Assembly (NCBI RefSeq): GCF_001552415.1
Contig: NZ_BCRD01000001.1
Coordinates: 186,001-250,000 of the forward strand
Source: Corynebacterium xerosis NBRC 16721 = ATCC 373
Lineage (GTDB): Bacteria; Actinomycetota; Actinomycetes; Mycobacteriales; Mycobacteriaceae
Direction of reading: 5' to 3'
DNA: 64,000 bases
In this document: positions 29,197 through 39,733 of the stretch, piece by piece
Position numbering within the stretch: the first letter of the stretch is position 1
Layout: every line of letters begins with the position of its first letter
Translations under genes and position numbers: made by a program
The notes under the pieces: generated by a model
What the model saw: the letters and a program-made list of their open reading frames with translations, nothing else
The model's database searches: none
Told to the model about the DNA's origin: nothing

Positions 29197-30369
29197 TTAC
29201 GCGGCGCCGCCCTTGGCGATGCGGCGGAAGATGATTTCCTTCATGATCTCGTTGGTGCCGCCGTAGATGGTCTGCACCTTGACGTCGAGGTAGTGCGTCG
29301 AGATCGGGTACTCCAGCATGAAGCCGTAACCGCCGAACATCTGGAGGCAGCGGGTGACGATGTCCTGCTGCTCCTCGGTGGTCCAGAACTTCGCCATCGA
29401 CGCGGCGGTCTCGTCGAGCTTGCCGTCGTTGTGGGCCATGACGGCCTGGTCGACGAACGCCTGCAGCGACGTGATGCGCGACGCCATGTCGGCCAGGTAG
29501 TGGCCGTGGACCTGGTGCTGGATCAGCGGCTTGCCGAAGGTCTCGCGCTCCTGGGCGTAGTTGTACGCCAGGGTCCAGGCGCGGCGGGAGGCGGCGACGG
29601 AGCCGACGGCCAGCGTCAGGCGCTCGTGGGCCAGGTTGGTGCGGAGGTAACCGAACGCGGCGCCCTCCTCGCCCAGCAGGTTCGCGCCCGGGACACGGAC
29701 GTTGTCGAAGTGCAGCTCCGCAGTGTCCTGGGCCTTCAGGCCGACCTTCTTCAGCGGGCCGGTCTTGGAGTAGCCCTCGAGGGAGGAGTCGACCACGAAC
29801 ATGGACACGCCGGCGCGGCCCTTCGACGGGTCGGTGATCGCCGCGACCAGCGCGAAGTCGGACAGGACGCCGTTGGAGATGAACGTCTTGGAGCCGTTGA
29901 GGATCCAGTCGTCGCCGTCCTTCTTCGCGAAGGTGCGCATGCCCGCCAGGTCGGAACCGGCGCCCGGCTCGGTCATGGCGAGGCAGCCGATGAGCTCGCC
30001 GGCGTTCATCGGGGCGAGGTACTTCTGCTTGAGCTCCTCGGACGCGAACTTGGCCAGGTACGGGGCGACGAGGTCGTTGAGCGTGCCGAAGGACACCACG
30101 ATGGAGCCGCAGTCGGCCTGCGTGAGCTCCTCGTTGAGGACCTGGTTGTAGCGGAAGTCCATCTCGCCGCCGCCGCCGTACTCCTCCGGCGTCGACATGC
30201 CGATCAGGCCCAGGGCGCCGGCCTTCTGGAAGACCTCGCGGTCCGGCATGCCCTCGTTGTGCCAGCGCTCGACGTTGGGGGTGATCTCCTTCTCGACGAA
30301 GCCGCGGACCATGTCGCGGAACATCTCGTGCTCTTCGTTGAAGTGAGTGCGGGGCAGGAAGTCCTTCAT
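29197..30369 (-). CDS. Acyl-CoA dehydrogenase
   Basis: FAD enzyme of 390 aa that introduces the trans-2 double bond into acyl-CoA. Signature blocks: LNEELTQADCGSIVVSFGT, CLAMTEPGAGSDLAGMRT (FAD and acyl contacts), the ITDPSKGRAGVSMFVV strand, HERLTLAVGSVAASRRAW, and the C-terminal QMFGGYGFMLEYPISTHYLD / IYGGTNEIMKEI with the catalytic Glu of the long-chain/isovaleryl type region. ATG at 30369 has AGGAG 7-8 nt upstream. A TGCATAAT promoter-like box lies near 30452. Chain-length preference is not clear. Confidence 0.93.
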   Translation of the reverse strand: MKDFLPRTHFNEEHEMFRDMVRGFVEKEITPNVERWHNEGMPDREVFQKAGALGLIGMSTPEEYGGGGEMDFRYNQVLNEELTQADCGSIVVSFGTLNDLVAPYLAKFASEELKQKYLAPMNAGELIGCLAMTEPGAGSDLAGMRTFAKKDGDDWILNGSKTFISNGVLSDFALVAAITDPSKGRAGVSMFVVDSSLEGYSKTGPLKKVGLKAQDTAELHFDNVRVPGANLLGEEGAAFGYLRTNLAHERLTLAVGSVAASRRAWTLAYNYAQERETFGKPLIQHQVHGHYLADMASRITSLQAFVDQAVMAHNDGKLDETAASMAKFWTTEEQQDIVTRCLQMFGGYGFMLEYPISTHYLDVKVQTIYGGTNEIMKEIIFRRIAKGGAA

Positions 30370-30636
30370 GGGGGCGTCTCCTCGTAGATCGGGTGCGGGT
30401 GCGTGCGGGCCAGTGGAGCGGGCCCGCGATCCCCGGTATGTCTGTCTCAACCATTATGCATAAATATGTGACCGGCGACACCTAGATCCGTGGCATTGCC
30501 CCCGAATTTGCCAAAGCTGAGGTCCGCGTCACGTTTGCGTGATGGGCGGACAGGGTCGCTTTCGGGAGGAAACGTGCAGGTTGGGGCGCTTTTCGACGGG
30601 TCGGCGCTACCCCCGCTTCACCGTTTCTTCATTGAC

Positions 30637-30655
30637 TTAGGGCAGCCTAAAAAAG
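30637..30655. promoter_or_regulatory. Possible DtxR/IdeR iron box
   Basis: TTAGGGCAGCCTAA at the core is a palindrome that agrees with about 14 of 19 positions of the DtxR consensus as I recall it. It overlaps a TTGACT hexamer (30633-30638) on the plus strand. No gene with an iron role lies downstream, so the call is weak. Confidence 0.35.
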
Positions 30656-30840
30656 TGGCATTTACCAGCGGGGATCTTTCGCCGTTTTTCGAACGGTGCC
30701 CGGTTCGGCGGGGGTGATTAACGAAAGCTTTTCGTTGTTTTAATCGCGTCGGTGCAGGTCGGGGTTTATCGTTGCGCCCAGTGGTCAACTGCCACGACAG
30801 TCACGACAGTCAGTCACACGCAACCTCCAATTGCACACGA

Positions 30841-30890
30841 AAAGCGAGGCGGCCATCCCTTGGAACAGGATGGCCGCCTCGCTTTGTGCG
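30841..30890. terminator. Strong hairpin, orphan terminator
   Basis: A perfect 18-bp stem AAAGCGAGGCGGCCATCC (30841-30858) / GGATGGCCGCCTCGCTTT (30868-30885) with A/T ends on both sides, 9-nt loop. It has the form of an intrinsic terminator but no gene ends nearby on either strand. Confidence 0.7.
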
Positions 30891-30903
30891 TGGGCCTTGT
30901 TGG

Positions 30904-31018
30904 CGGGCCGCACATTCGACGAGATCGTGACCGGGGGCCTGGATCGTGATCTCGTGGGTCTCGGTGGGCTGCACATTCGACGAGATCGTGATCGGGGGCC
31001 TGGATCGTGATCTCGTGG
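30904..31018. repeat. 61-bp tandem duplication
   Basis: The first copy (from 30904) and second (from 30965) share GCACATTCGACGAGATCGTG and GGATCGTGATCTCGTGGG with one or two differences. Each copy contains an ACGAGATC/GATCTCGT dyad. Confidence 0.8.
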
Positions 31019-31049
31019 GAGGTGGAAGCGCGCGGGGAAGAGGCTGGCG

Positions 31050-31922
31050 CTACACGCCCCAGTGCATGGCCAGGACGCGGTTGACCTGCTCGGCCTTCTC
31101 GATGTTGACCAGGTGCTTCGCCGGGGAAATCTCGGTCATCGTCGAATCCGGGATGCCGTCGTGCAGCGACGTGACCACGTCGAGGGGCGTGGAGGTGTCT
31201 TCCGCTCCCGCGATGACCCAGGTGGGCACCGTGATCTCAGCCAACCGGTCGCGCGAGTCGAAGCCCGCGATCGCGTGGCAGCAGCCGGCGTAGCCCTCGT
31301 CGGAGGTGGCGCGGATGCCGTCGGCGAAGCGCTGCGGCAGTGTCGGATTCGACGCGAAGCACTCGTCGGTGAACCAATTGCCCACCACGGTGTCGGCCAG
31401 CACGCCGGTGCCTTCGGCGCGGACCTTCGCGGCCTTGTCCAGCCACGCGTCGGACTCGCCGAACTTCGGGGCGGTGGAAATCAGCGTCAGGGTGGCGATG
31501 CGCTCCGGGTTCTCCAGCGCGATCGTCTGCGCCACGGCGCCACCCAGCGACAGGCCGGCCAGGTGCGCCCGATCGACGCCGAGGGAATCCATGAGCGCCA
31601 GGACGTCGCCCGCCAAGTCGGACATCTGGTAATCGCCGGCCGGGGCGGGCGATTCACCGTGGCCCCGCAGATCGACGGTGATGATGCGCGCCTTGTCCGC
31701 CAGCGCCTCCACCTGCGGGGCCCACATGTCGCGGGAGGCGCCGAGCGAACCGAGCAGGATGGCGGTCTTCGGGGAGTCCGGTGACCCTGCGCCGTCCGCC
31801 GCAGCGCCGTCCGCCGCAGTGCCGTCGACTGGACCGCCGTCCGCCGCAGCGCCCTCTGCGACGGTGCGGGGCTCATGGACGTCGTGGGCGAGGTCGACGG
31901 TGCCGGCGTCGCGCCCGGTCAC
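31050..31922 (-). CDS. Alpha/beta hydrolase (3-oxoadipate enol-lactonase-like)
   Basis: A 290-aa hydrolase. The core starts at AILLGSLGASRDMWAPQVEA; the nucleophile elbow is LAGLSLGGAVAQ (Ser), the acid is in VIAGAEDTSTP and the His in SPAKHLVNIE. This order and the final HLVNIEKAEQVNRVL tail resemble PcaD enol-lactonases, but no other protocatechuate genes are close. Residues 15-45 are an Ala/Asp/Gly repeat (ADGGPVDGTAADGAAADGAG). It begins with a GTG (31922) that overlaps the stop of the DUF5997 gene, so the two are translationally coupled. Confidence 0.85.
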   Translation of the reverse strand: MTGRDAGTVDLAHDVHEPRTVAEGAAADGGPVDGTAADGAAADGAGSPDSPKTAILLGSLGASRDMWAPQVEALADKARIITVDLRGHGESPAPAGDYQMSDLAGDVLALMDSLGVDRAHLAGLSLGGAVAQTIALENPERIATLTLISTAPKFGESDAWLDKAAKVRAEGTGVLADTVVGNWFTDECFASNPTLPQRFADGIRATSDEGYAGCCHAIAGFDSRDRLAEITVPTWVIAGAEDTSTPLDVVTSLHDGIPDSTMTEISPAKHLVNIEKAEQVNRVLAMHWGV

Positions 31923-32266
31923 TCCGCGCCCCCGTCCTCCCGCTCGGCGGCGCCGGCGCGCTGCTCGGCCAGGGACGTGCGGGCCGCGCGCAGCCAGTCG
32001 GGCTGGTCGGCGAGGAGGGCCTTGATGTCGTCGGTGGTCAACGGCTTGTCCATGTCGTTGGCCTTCAGGGCGGTGATGGTGATGCCCAGTCGCCGCGCCA
32101 CCTCGGGCCGCGGGTGCGGGCCGGTGCGCCGCAGGTCGGCCAGCCATTCCGGCGGGTTCTGCTGGAGCTGCACGAACTGCTCGTGGCTCAAGTCCGACTG
32201 CTGGAAATCTTCGGGGGTCGCGGGCAGGTAGATGCCCAGTTTCTTGGCCGCGGTCAGGGGTTTCAT
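31919..32266 (-). CDS. DUF5997 family protein
   Basis: A 115-aa soluble protein typical of DUF5997: MKPLTAAKKLGIYLPATPED at the start, then DLSHEQFVQLQQNPPEWLAD and PEVARRLGITITALKANDMD, a helix-turn-helix-like stretch. Function unknown. ATG at 32266 is 7 nt after TACCGT (minus, 32274-32279), a leaderless start; the divergent gene has the same arrangement, so the two promoters lie back to back. I recall this divergent pairing with the LysR-substrate-binding gene as common in corynebacteria. Confidence 0.88.
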   Translation of the reverse strand: MKPLTAAKKLGIYLPATPEDFQQSDLSHEQFVQLQQNPPEWLADLRRTGPHPRPEVARRLGITITALKANDMDKPLTTDDIKALLADQPDWLRAARTSLAEQRAGAAEREDGGAE

Positions 32267-32303
32267 GCGCCCCACGGTAGCACCGGCCGATAGCATGGCG
32301 TTC

Positions 32304-33113
32304 ATGTCGACCGACCCCGCGGACCGTGCCCAGGCAGCCCCCGATCAGGAGGGGCCCGCCCGCGTGCTGCGCGTGGCTTTCGTGCCGGGCGCGATGCCGG
32401 AGAAGTGGTTCGGCCGCTATCGCGAGCGCACGGGTCAGGGGCTGATGTCGTTTTCTGCGGATGACCCGGTTCTCGAGGTCCTCGCCGGCCGTGCGGACAT
32501 GGCGTTGGCGCGGGATCCGCGTGAGGACGATTCGCTCCACCGCATTCGGCTTTACGACGAGGCACCGGGGATCGCCGCGGAAAAGGAGCACGTCCTGGCG
32601 CTGCTGAAGGACGGCGAGGTCGTCGACCGCGCGGATCTGGACGGTGAGACGGTGCTTCTCGATGCTTTCGCCGCGGCCGATCCGGGTGAGGTGCGCGAGA
32701 TGCTGCAGGTGGTGGCCACCGGCGCCGGCGTGGTGCTGGCGCCGCGGCCGCTGCTGCGCGCGCTCAACGCCCGCGGCGTCGTCCACCGTGAAGTTGCCCC
32801 GGCGCCCGGCGCCGAACCGACCACCCTGTGGCTGACCTGGCCCAAAGACGGCGACGACGAACTGACGCAGGAGCTGGCCGGAATCGTCCGCGGCCGCCGC
32901 GAAGGGTCGCGCCGCTCGGCGCTGGCGGAGGACGAGACGCCGAAGAAGAAGCTCAGCGCCCGGGAGAAGACGTTGGCGAAGCAGGCTCGTCGTCAAGCGG
33001 AAAACGGGGGCGGTGGGCGCAGCGGAAAGTCGGGAGCCAAGCGGGGCGGACGCCCCGGCGGGCCGGGAAACAAGAAGAAGGGCGGCGCCGGCAAGTCCAA
33101 GCGGCGCCGCTGA
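32304..33113 (+). CDS. LysR-type substrate-binding-domain protein without DNA-binding domain
   Basis: A 269-aa protein whose residues about 20-205 (RVLRVAFVPGAMPEKWFGRY through DDELTQELAGIVRGRR) look like the effector domain of LysR regulators (periplasmic-binding-protein fold), with no helix-turn-helix. The C-terminal 60 residues are Lys/Arg-rich (ETPKKKLSAREKTLAKQARR and a KKKGGAGKSKRRR end) and could bind nucleic acid. ATG at 32304 is 7 nt from TAGCAT (32291-32296), which decided the start over the ATG at 32295. GTCGTVAAGC copies are at 32549-32558 (minus) and 32989-32998. Confidence 0.83.
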   Translation: MSTDPADRAQAAPDQEGPARVLRVAFVPGAMPEKWFGRYRERTGQGLMSFSADDPVLEVLAGRADMALARDPREDDSLHRIRLYDEAPGIAAEKEHVLALLKDGEVVDRADLDGETVLLDAFAAADPGEVREMLQVVATGAGVVLAPRPLLRALNARGVVHREVAPAPGAEPTTLWLTWPKDGDDELTQELAGIVRGRREGSRRSALAEDETPKKKLSAREKTLAKQARRQAENGGGGRSGKSGAKRGGRPGGPGNKKKGGAGKSKRRR

Positions 33114-33169
33114 ACAGGGTTTTCATCGATTCGTTCGACGCGGCCGATCAAATCGGACAGACTGGAAGC

Positions 33170-33802
33170 ATGGCTGACGGAAACCGCGGATTCAGCATTC
33201 GGCAGATGCGCGAAGACGACTACCCGCAGGTGCAGGTGATCTACGAGATCGGGCTCGACACCGGGCACGCCTCGTGGGAGCATTCGGCGCCCGATTGGGA
33301 CGGGTTCGCTTCGCTGAAGCGGTTGGACCTGTGTTACGTGGCGACCTCGGACGAGGATCCGTCGAAGATCCTCGCCTGGGCGTCGGCGTCGCAGGTGTCC
33401 AAGCGCCACATCCTGCGCGGCGTCATCGAGGACTCCATCTACGTCCACCCGGACGGGCAGGGCATGGGCATCGCCGGCGCGCTGCTGGGCCACCTCATCG
33501 ACGACGCGACCGAGAAGGGCTGCTGGTCCATCCATTCGTGGGTGTTCCCCGAAAACGTCGGATCGCTGAAGCTGCACCGCAAGCTCGGCTTCCGCGAGGT
33601 CGGCGTCTACCACCACATGGCCAAGATGACCTACGGGCCCATGGCCGGCCAGTGGCGCGACATCATCATCCTGGAGAAGCTCCTGGAAAAGCCGGAGGAG
33701 CGCGCCGAGAAGCGCGCCATCAAGGAAGCCGAGGAATCCGGCGACCCGGTGCGGCCCGTCCTGGAGAAGCTGGACAACGCGGCCGACCAGGTCGGGGCCT
33801 GA
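33170..33802 (+). CDS. GNAT-family N-acetyltransferase (phosphinothricin-acetyltransferase-like)
   Basis: A 210-aa acetyltransferase. Acetyl-CoA motif A is YVHPDGQGMGIAGALLGHLI (R/Q-x-x-G-x-G/A pattern), followed by CWSIHSWVFPENVGSLKLHR and LGFREVGVYHHMAKM, as in the Pat/Bar and MddA subfamily that acetylates methionine sulfoximine or phosphinothricin-like compounds. A basic-acidic extension of about 35 residues (EKLLEKPEERAEKRAIKEAE) is appended. Stop is 3 nt from the convergent MFS gene. Substrate inferred from family only. Confidence 0.88.
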   Translation: MADGNRGFSIRQMREDDYPQVQVIYEIGLDTGHASWEHSAPDWDGFASLKRLDLCYVATSDEDPSKILAWASASQVSKRHILRGVIEDSIYVHPDGQGMGIAGALLGHLIDDATEKGCWSIHSWVFPENVGSLKLHRKLGFREVGVYHHMAKMTYGPMAGQWRDIIILEKLLEKPEERAEKRAIKEAEESGDPVRPVLEKLDNAADQVGA

Positions 33803-33805
33803 TTC

Positions 33806-36166
<2,361 letters not shown>

Positions 36167-37279
36167 TCAGTCCTTCACGGACTCCGTCGCACCGGCCCAC
36201 TGGTTGATGCCGCGGTCGACGGCCCACTCGTCGATGGCGGTGAGCTCCTCGTCGCTGAACGGCGCGGCGCCGGCGGCATCGAGGTTGGCGTCGAGCTGCG
36301 CCACGGAGCTGGCGCCGATCAGTGCCGAGGTCACCTCGGGGCGCCGCAGCACCCAGGAGATGGCCATCTGGGCGAGCGTCTGGCCACGGTCTTCGGCGAT
36401 GCCGTTGAGCGCGCGGATGGCCGCGAGCGTCTCGTCGCCGAGGAAGGAGCGGTCCATCTTGCCGTCGCCCAGACGGGAGTGCTCGGGAATCCCGCCGAGG
36501 TAGCGGTCGGTGAGCAGGCCCTGCGCCAGCGCGGAGAACGCGATGACGCCCATGCCCTCCTCCGCGGCGGTCTCGAGGAGGCTGGGGGACGCGCCGCCAG
36601 TGCCGGTGCCGTTGCCGCTGCCCGCGTCAACACCGCTGTCCCCGCCGCTGCCCGGCTGCTCGATCCACCGGTTGAACATGGAGTAGCTCGGCTGGTGGAG
36701 GACCAGGGGAGTGCCCAGTTCGCGGGCGATGGTCTGCGCGCGCCGGGTCGTCGCCGGCGAGTAGCTGGAGATGCCCGCGTACAGCGCCCGGCCGGACCGG
36801 ACGATGAAGTCCAGCGCCGCCATGGTTTCCTCCAGCGGAGTGTCCGGGTCGGGGCGGTGGTGGTAGAACACGTCGACGTAGTCCAGGCCCATGCGCTTCA
36901 GCGACGCGTCGCAGCTGGCCACCAGGTACTTGCGCGACCCGCCGAACCCGTGCGGGCCCTCCTGCATCCACCAGCCGGCCTTGCTGGTGACGGTGATTTC
37001 GTCGCGGTAGGGCGCGAGATCCTTGGCCAGCAGCCGCCCGAAGTTCTCCTCGGCCGACCCGGGCGGCGGGCCGTAGTTGTTGGCCAGGTCGAAGTGCGTG
37101 ACGCCCCGGTCGAACGCGCGGCGCACGATGGCGCGCATGCCGTCGAAGGGGCGGTCGTCGCCGAAGTTGTGCCACAGGCCCAGCGAGACTTCCGGCAGCT
37201 TCAGGCCGGAGGTGCCCGCACGGCGGTGCGGCATGGCGTCGTGGTGGTCGGGGGCGGCGGAATAGACGTCCGGGTACAT
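36167..37279 (-). CDS. Aldo/keto reductase, YghZ / L-glyceraldehyde-3-phosphate reductase type
   Basis: A 370-aa NADPH-dependent TIM-barrel reductase. The N-terminal MPHRRAGTSGLKLPEVSLGL and GLWHNFGDDRPFDGMRAIVR match the YghZ subgroup, and the catalytic tetrad is visible: Asp and Tyr in FDLANNYGPPPG, Lys in VTSKAGWW, and His in YVDVFYHHRPDP. The segment QPSYSMFNRWIE is conserved, but a 25-residue Gly/Ser-rich insert (PGSGGDSGVDAGSGNGTGTG) follows it, outside the barrel core. It likely detoxifies reactive aldehydes; the substrate is inferred. The start matches the family's usual MYxPSPDRY-like opening. Confidence 0.92.
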   Translation of the reverse strand: MYPDVYSAAPDHHDAMPHRRAGTSGLKLPEVSLGLWHNFGDDRPFDGMRAIVRRAFDRGVTHFDLANNYGPPPGSAEENFGRLLAKDLAPYRDEITVTSKAGWWMQEGPHGFGGSRKYLVASCDASLKRMGLDYVDVFYHHRPDPDTPLEETMAALDFIVRSGRALYAGISSYSPATTRRAQTIARELGTPLVLHQPSYSMFNRWIEQPGSGGDSGVDAGSGNGTGTGGASPSLLETAAEEGMGVIAFSALAQGLLTDRYLGGIPEHSRLGDGKMDRSFLGDETLAAIRALNGIAEDRGQTLAQMAISWVLRRPEVTSALIGASSVAQLDANLDAAGAAPFSDEELTAIDEWAVDRGINQWAGATESVKD

Positions 37280-37335
37280 GCCGTCCAGGATGCGCCGATT
37301 CGGTGAATGCCGCTACCGCCCCCGTCGAGTCCACC

Positions 37336-37407
37336 AAAAAAAGAACGCTTTACGACGGCCCGGCCACCGCACGGAGGCGGCGGACGAGGCGTCGTAAAGC
37401 GAAAAGT
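37336..37407 (-). terminator. Terminator of the MMPL gene made from an inverted motif pair
   Basis: CGCTTTACGACG (37346-37357) and CGTCGTAAAGCG (37390-37401) are perfect 12-bp complements; AGAAC (37342-37346) and GTTCT (37406-37410) extend the stem. On the minus strand the hairpin is followed by a run of seven T (37336-37342), so it ends the MMPL transcript. Both arms are copies of the dispersed GTCGTVAAGC motif. Confidence 0.85.
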
Positions 37408-37433
37408 TCTGCGGCGGGGTCGAAACCGGGGTG

Positions 37434-39587
37434 TCAGGCGTCCACGGTTTCGCGGGAGTCGGCGTCGGCGCGCTCGTTCGGCGGCTTCGACGGCCACCAC
37501 ATGCGGTCGCCGAGGAGGTCGAACAGGGCGGGCACGACCAGCGTGCGCACCAGGAAGGTGTCCAGCAGGATGCCCAGGCCGACGACGATGCCGACCTGGC
37601 CCAGGGTGATCAGCGGCAGCACGCCCAGGACGGCGAACACGGCCGCGAGCACGATGCCCGCGGCGGTGATGACCCCGCCGGTCAGGCCCACCGCACGGGA
37701 CATTCCTTCCTTCGTGCCGTGGCCGGCGGCCTCCTCCTTGGCGCGCAGCACCAGGAAGACCGTGTAGTCGATGCCCAGGGCGATGAGGAAGATCAGGGAG
37801 TACAGCGGCACCGAGACGTCCAGGGCCGGGAAGCCGAAGATGTGCTCGGAGACCAGCGCGCCGGCGCCCAGCGCCGCCAAGGCCGACAGCGTCGTGGCCA
37901 TGAGCAGGAAGATCGGGGCGACGACCGCGCGGAGGATGAGCATGAGCAGGAACAGGATGACCACGAGGATGATCGGGACGATCAACAGCGTGTCGCGGGC
38001 CGTGGCGTCGCGGGTGTCCAGCGTCTGCGCGGACTGGCCGCCGACCATCGCGGAGTCGTCGGCGGCGTGGGTGGCCGCGCGGAGATCCTCGATCTCGCGG
38101 AAGTTGTCGGCGGTGGCCGGCTCGGAATCGGTGACGACGGTGAAGCGCGTCAGCGTGCCGTCGGTGGACTCGGTCGGCGGGCCCTGGATCTGCGCGCCGT
38201 CGACGGACTCGATGGCCTCGGTGACCTCGTCCGCGGACTCGGCCGGGGCGATGACCGACAGCGGCGACGCGGCGCCGGCCGAGGTGAACTCCGCGATGGT
38301 GTCCAGGCCGTCGGCGGCCTCGGACTCGGTGCGGAACTGCTCCGTGGTGGACAGGCCGATGTTCGCGCCGAACAGGCCGGTGCCCAGAACCGCCAGCAGC
38401 ACGACCATGCCCGCCAGGTAGGCGGCGGGGCGCTTGGACACGACGTCGGCGACGCGGTACCAACCGGAGGACTTGGCGGTCTTCGACTCGTCCTCGACGG
38501 TGGGGATCTTCGGCCAGAACAGCTTGCGGCCGCACAGCGACAGCGCCGCCGGCAGCACGAACAGGGCGAAGGCCAGGGCCACGAGCAGGCCGATGGACAG
38601 CGAGATGCCCAGGTAGCGGTAGGCGGGCACGACGGCCAGCGCCAGCGCCAGCAGGGCGAAGACGACGGTGAGGTTCGACGACACGATCGCCGACGTCGAC
38701 GCGCGGGTGGCGATGGCCAGCGCCTCGCGGTGGTCCTCGTGGCGGCGCAGCTCCTCGCGGTAGCGGCTGATCAGCAGCAGCGCGTAGTTGGTGCCGGCGC
38801 CGAAGACCAGGACGGACATGATGCCGGAGGTGGAGGCGTCGAACTGCAGCGGCGTGAAGGAGGCGACGAACTCGACGAGCAGCGAGGCGCCGCGGTCGGC
38901 GATGGCCACCGTCAGCAGTGGGATCAGCCACAGGATCGGGGAGCGGTAGGTGAGGATCAGCAGCACCGCGACGACCAGCGCCGAGATGCCCAGCAGCGCG
39001 AAGTTGGCGCCGTCGAAGGCCGACGCGGTGTCGGCGGCGAAACCGGCCGGGCCGGTGACCTGGAGCTGCAGGCCCTCGGGCAGGCCTTCCTTGCCGGCGT
39101 CGCGCATGTCGGCGATGGAGTCGGCCAGGCCGCCGCCGTTGATCTCGCCGGGCAGGGCGAGGATCGCCTGGGCGGCCTCGTCGGCCAGCGGCACGGCAGG
39201 CGAGAGTTGCTCGACGGACTTGTCGCCCTCCCAGTCGCCGAGCTGCTCCATGGCGGATTCGGGCAGCTCGATGCCGGCCATCGCCTCGGCGGAGGCGTTG
39301 GCGGCACCGATGTCCTGCGGGCCGAGGGGTTCGCCGTCCTCACGCGAGAACACCGCGATGGCGGTGAGCTGGTCGCCGCCGGGGAACTCGGAAGCGAGTT
39401 CCTGGACCTTGGCGGATTCGGAGTCCTGCGGCAGGGTCGCCGGCGCGGAATCGCCCGGTTCCAGGTTCGCGGTGAGGCCGGTCAGGCCTCCGACGAACAG
39501 CAGGCCGATCAGGATGGCGATGGCGGCCATCGCCTTGGAGGTGATGTGTTTGACGGGTAGTCGGTCTGAGACGCGTCCGGAGCTCAT
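37434..39587 (-). CDS. MMPL/RND-family transporter
   Basis: A 717-aa exporter with two repeats of a membrane bundle plus a periplasmic loop. The first TM is AMAAIAILIGLLFVGGLTGL; the first large loop (residues about 45-165) is acidic; a second loop follows residue 400. The pattern LIALGIDYTVFLVLRAKEEA in TM10 carries the Asp-Tyr pair used for proton coupling in MmpL proteins. At 717 aa and with no C-terminal extension it is shorter than MmpL3/CmpL1, so a role in mycolate export is not implied. The ATG at 39587 opens MSSGRVSDRLPVKH. Substrate unknown. Confidence 0.9.
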   Translation of the reverse strand: MSSGRVSDRLPVKHITSKAMAAIAILIGLLFVGGLTGLTANLEPGDSAPATLPQDSESAKVQELASEFPGGDQLTAIAVFSREDGEPLGPQDIGAANASAEAMAGIELPESAMEQLGDWEGDKSVEQLSPAVPLADEAAQAILALPGEINGGGLADSIADMRDAGKEGLPEGLQLQVTGPAGFAADTASAFDGANFALLGISALVVAVLLILTYRSPILWLIPLLTVAIADRGASLLVEFVASFTPLQFDASTSGIMSVLVFGAGTNYALLLISRYREELRRHEDHREALAIATRASTSAIVSSNLTVVFALLALALAVVPAYRYLGISLSIGLLVALAFALFVLPAALSLCGRKLFWPKIPTVEDESKTAKSSGWYRVADVVSKRPAAYLAGMVVLLAVLGTGLFGANIGLSTTEQFRTESEAADGLDTIAEFTSAGAASPLSVIAPAESADEVTEAIESVDGAQIQGPPTESTDGTLTRFTVVTDSEPATADNFREIEDLRAATHAADDSAMVGGQSAQTLDTRDATARDTLLIVPIILVVILFLLMLILRAVVAPIFLLMATTLSALAALGAGALVSEHIFGFPALDVSVPLYSLIFLIALGIDYTVFLVLRAKEEAAGHGTKEGMSRAVGLTGGVITAAGIVLAAVFAVLGVLPLITLGQVGIVVGLGILLDTFLVRTLVVPALFDLLGDRMWWPSKPPNERADADSRETVDA

Positions 39588-39733
39588 TGCGCTAGTTTCG
39601 CATGCATTTTGCACTCGAGGTGAATGACGTACCCGCGCCGGGGGTAACTTATCGACGTCATGTCGGCATGCTTGCGATCGTCGGCCCGCCGCGAGGCTCG
39701 GCGACGGGACGGCGACGCCGTCGGAGGTGGCGC

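Larger units (their letters stand above)
30370..31049. other. 680-bp gene-free stretch with regulatory and repeat signals
   Basis: I see no convincing gene here. It holds, from left to right: the acyl-CoA dehydrogenase promoter region; a DtxR-like palindrome (30637-30655) overlapping a TTGACT box; two short hairpins (30679-30696, CGAAC/GTTCG; 30721-30737, AACGAAA/TTTCGTT followed by GTTTT); a strong 18-bp hairpin (30841-30885); and a 61-bp tandem duplication (30904-31018). Together these could be a regulated small RNA, but that is speculative. Confidence 0.55.

Noticed and set aside
30490..30717. A 75-codon frame in the gene-free stretch
   Set aside because: No ribosome site or -10 box at its start; it overlaps the DtxR-like box; no recognisable domain.
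37431..39560. A 709-codon frame opposite the MMPL gene
   Set aside because: Same effect: antisense to a GC-rich coding region, with low-complexity Gly/Asp/Gln composition and no promoter or ribosome site.
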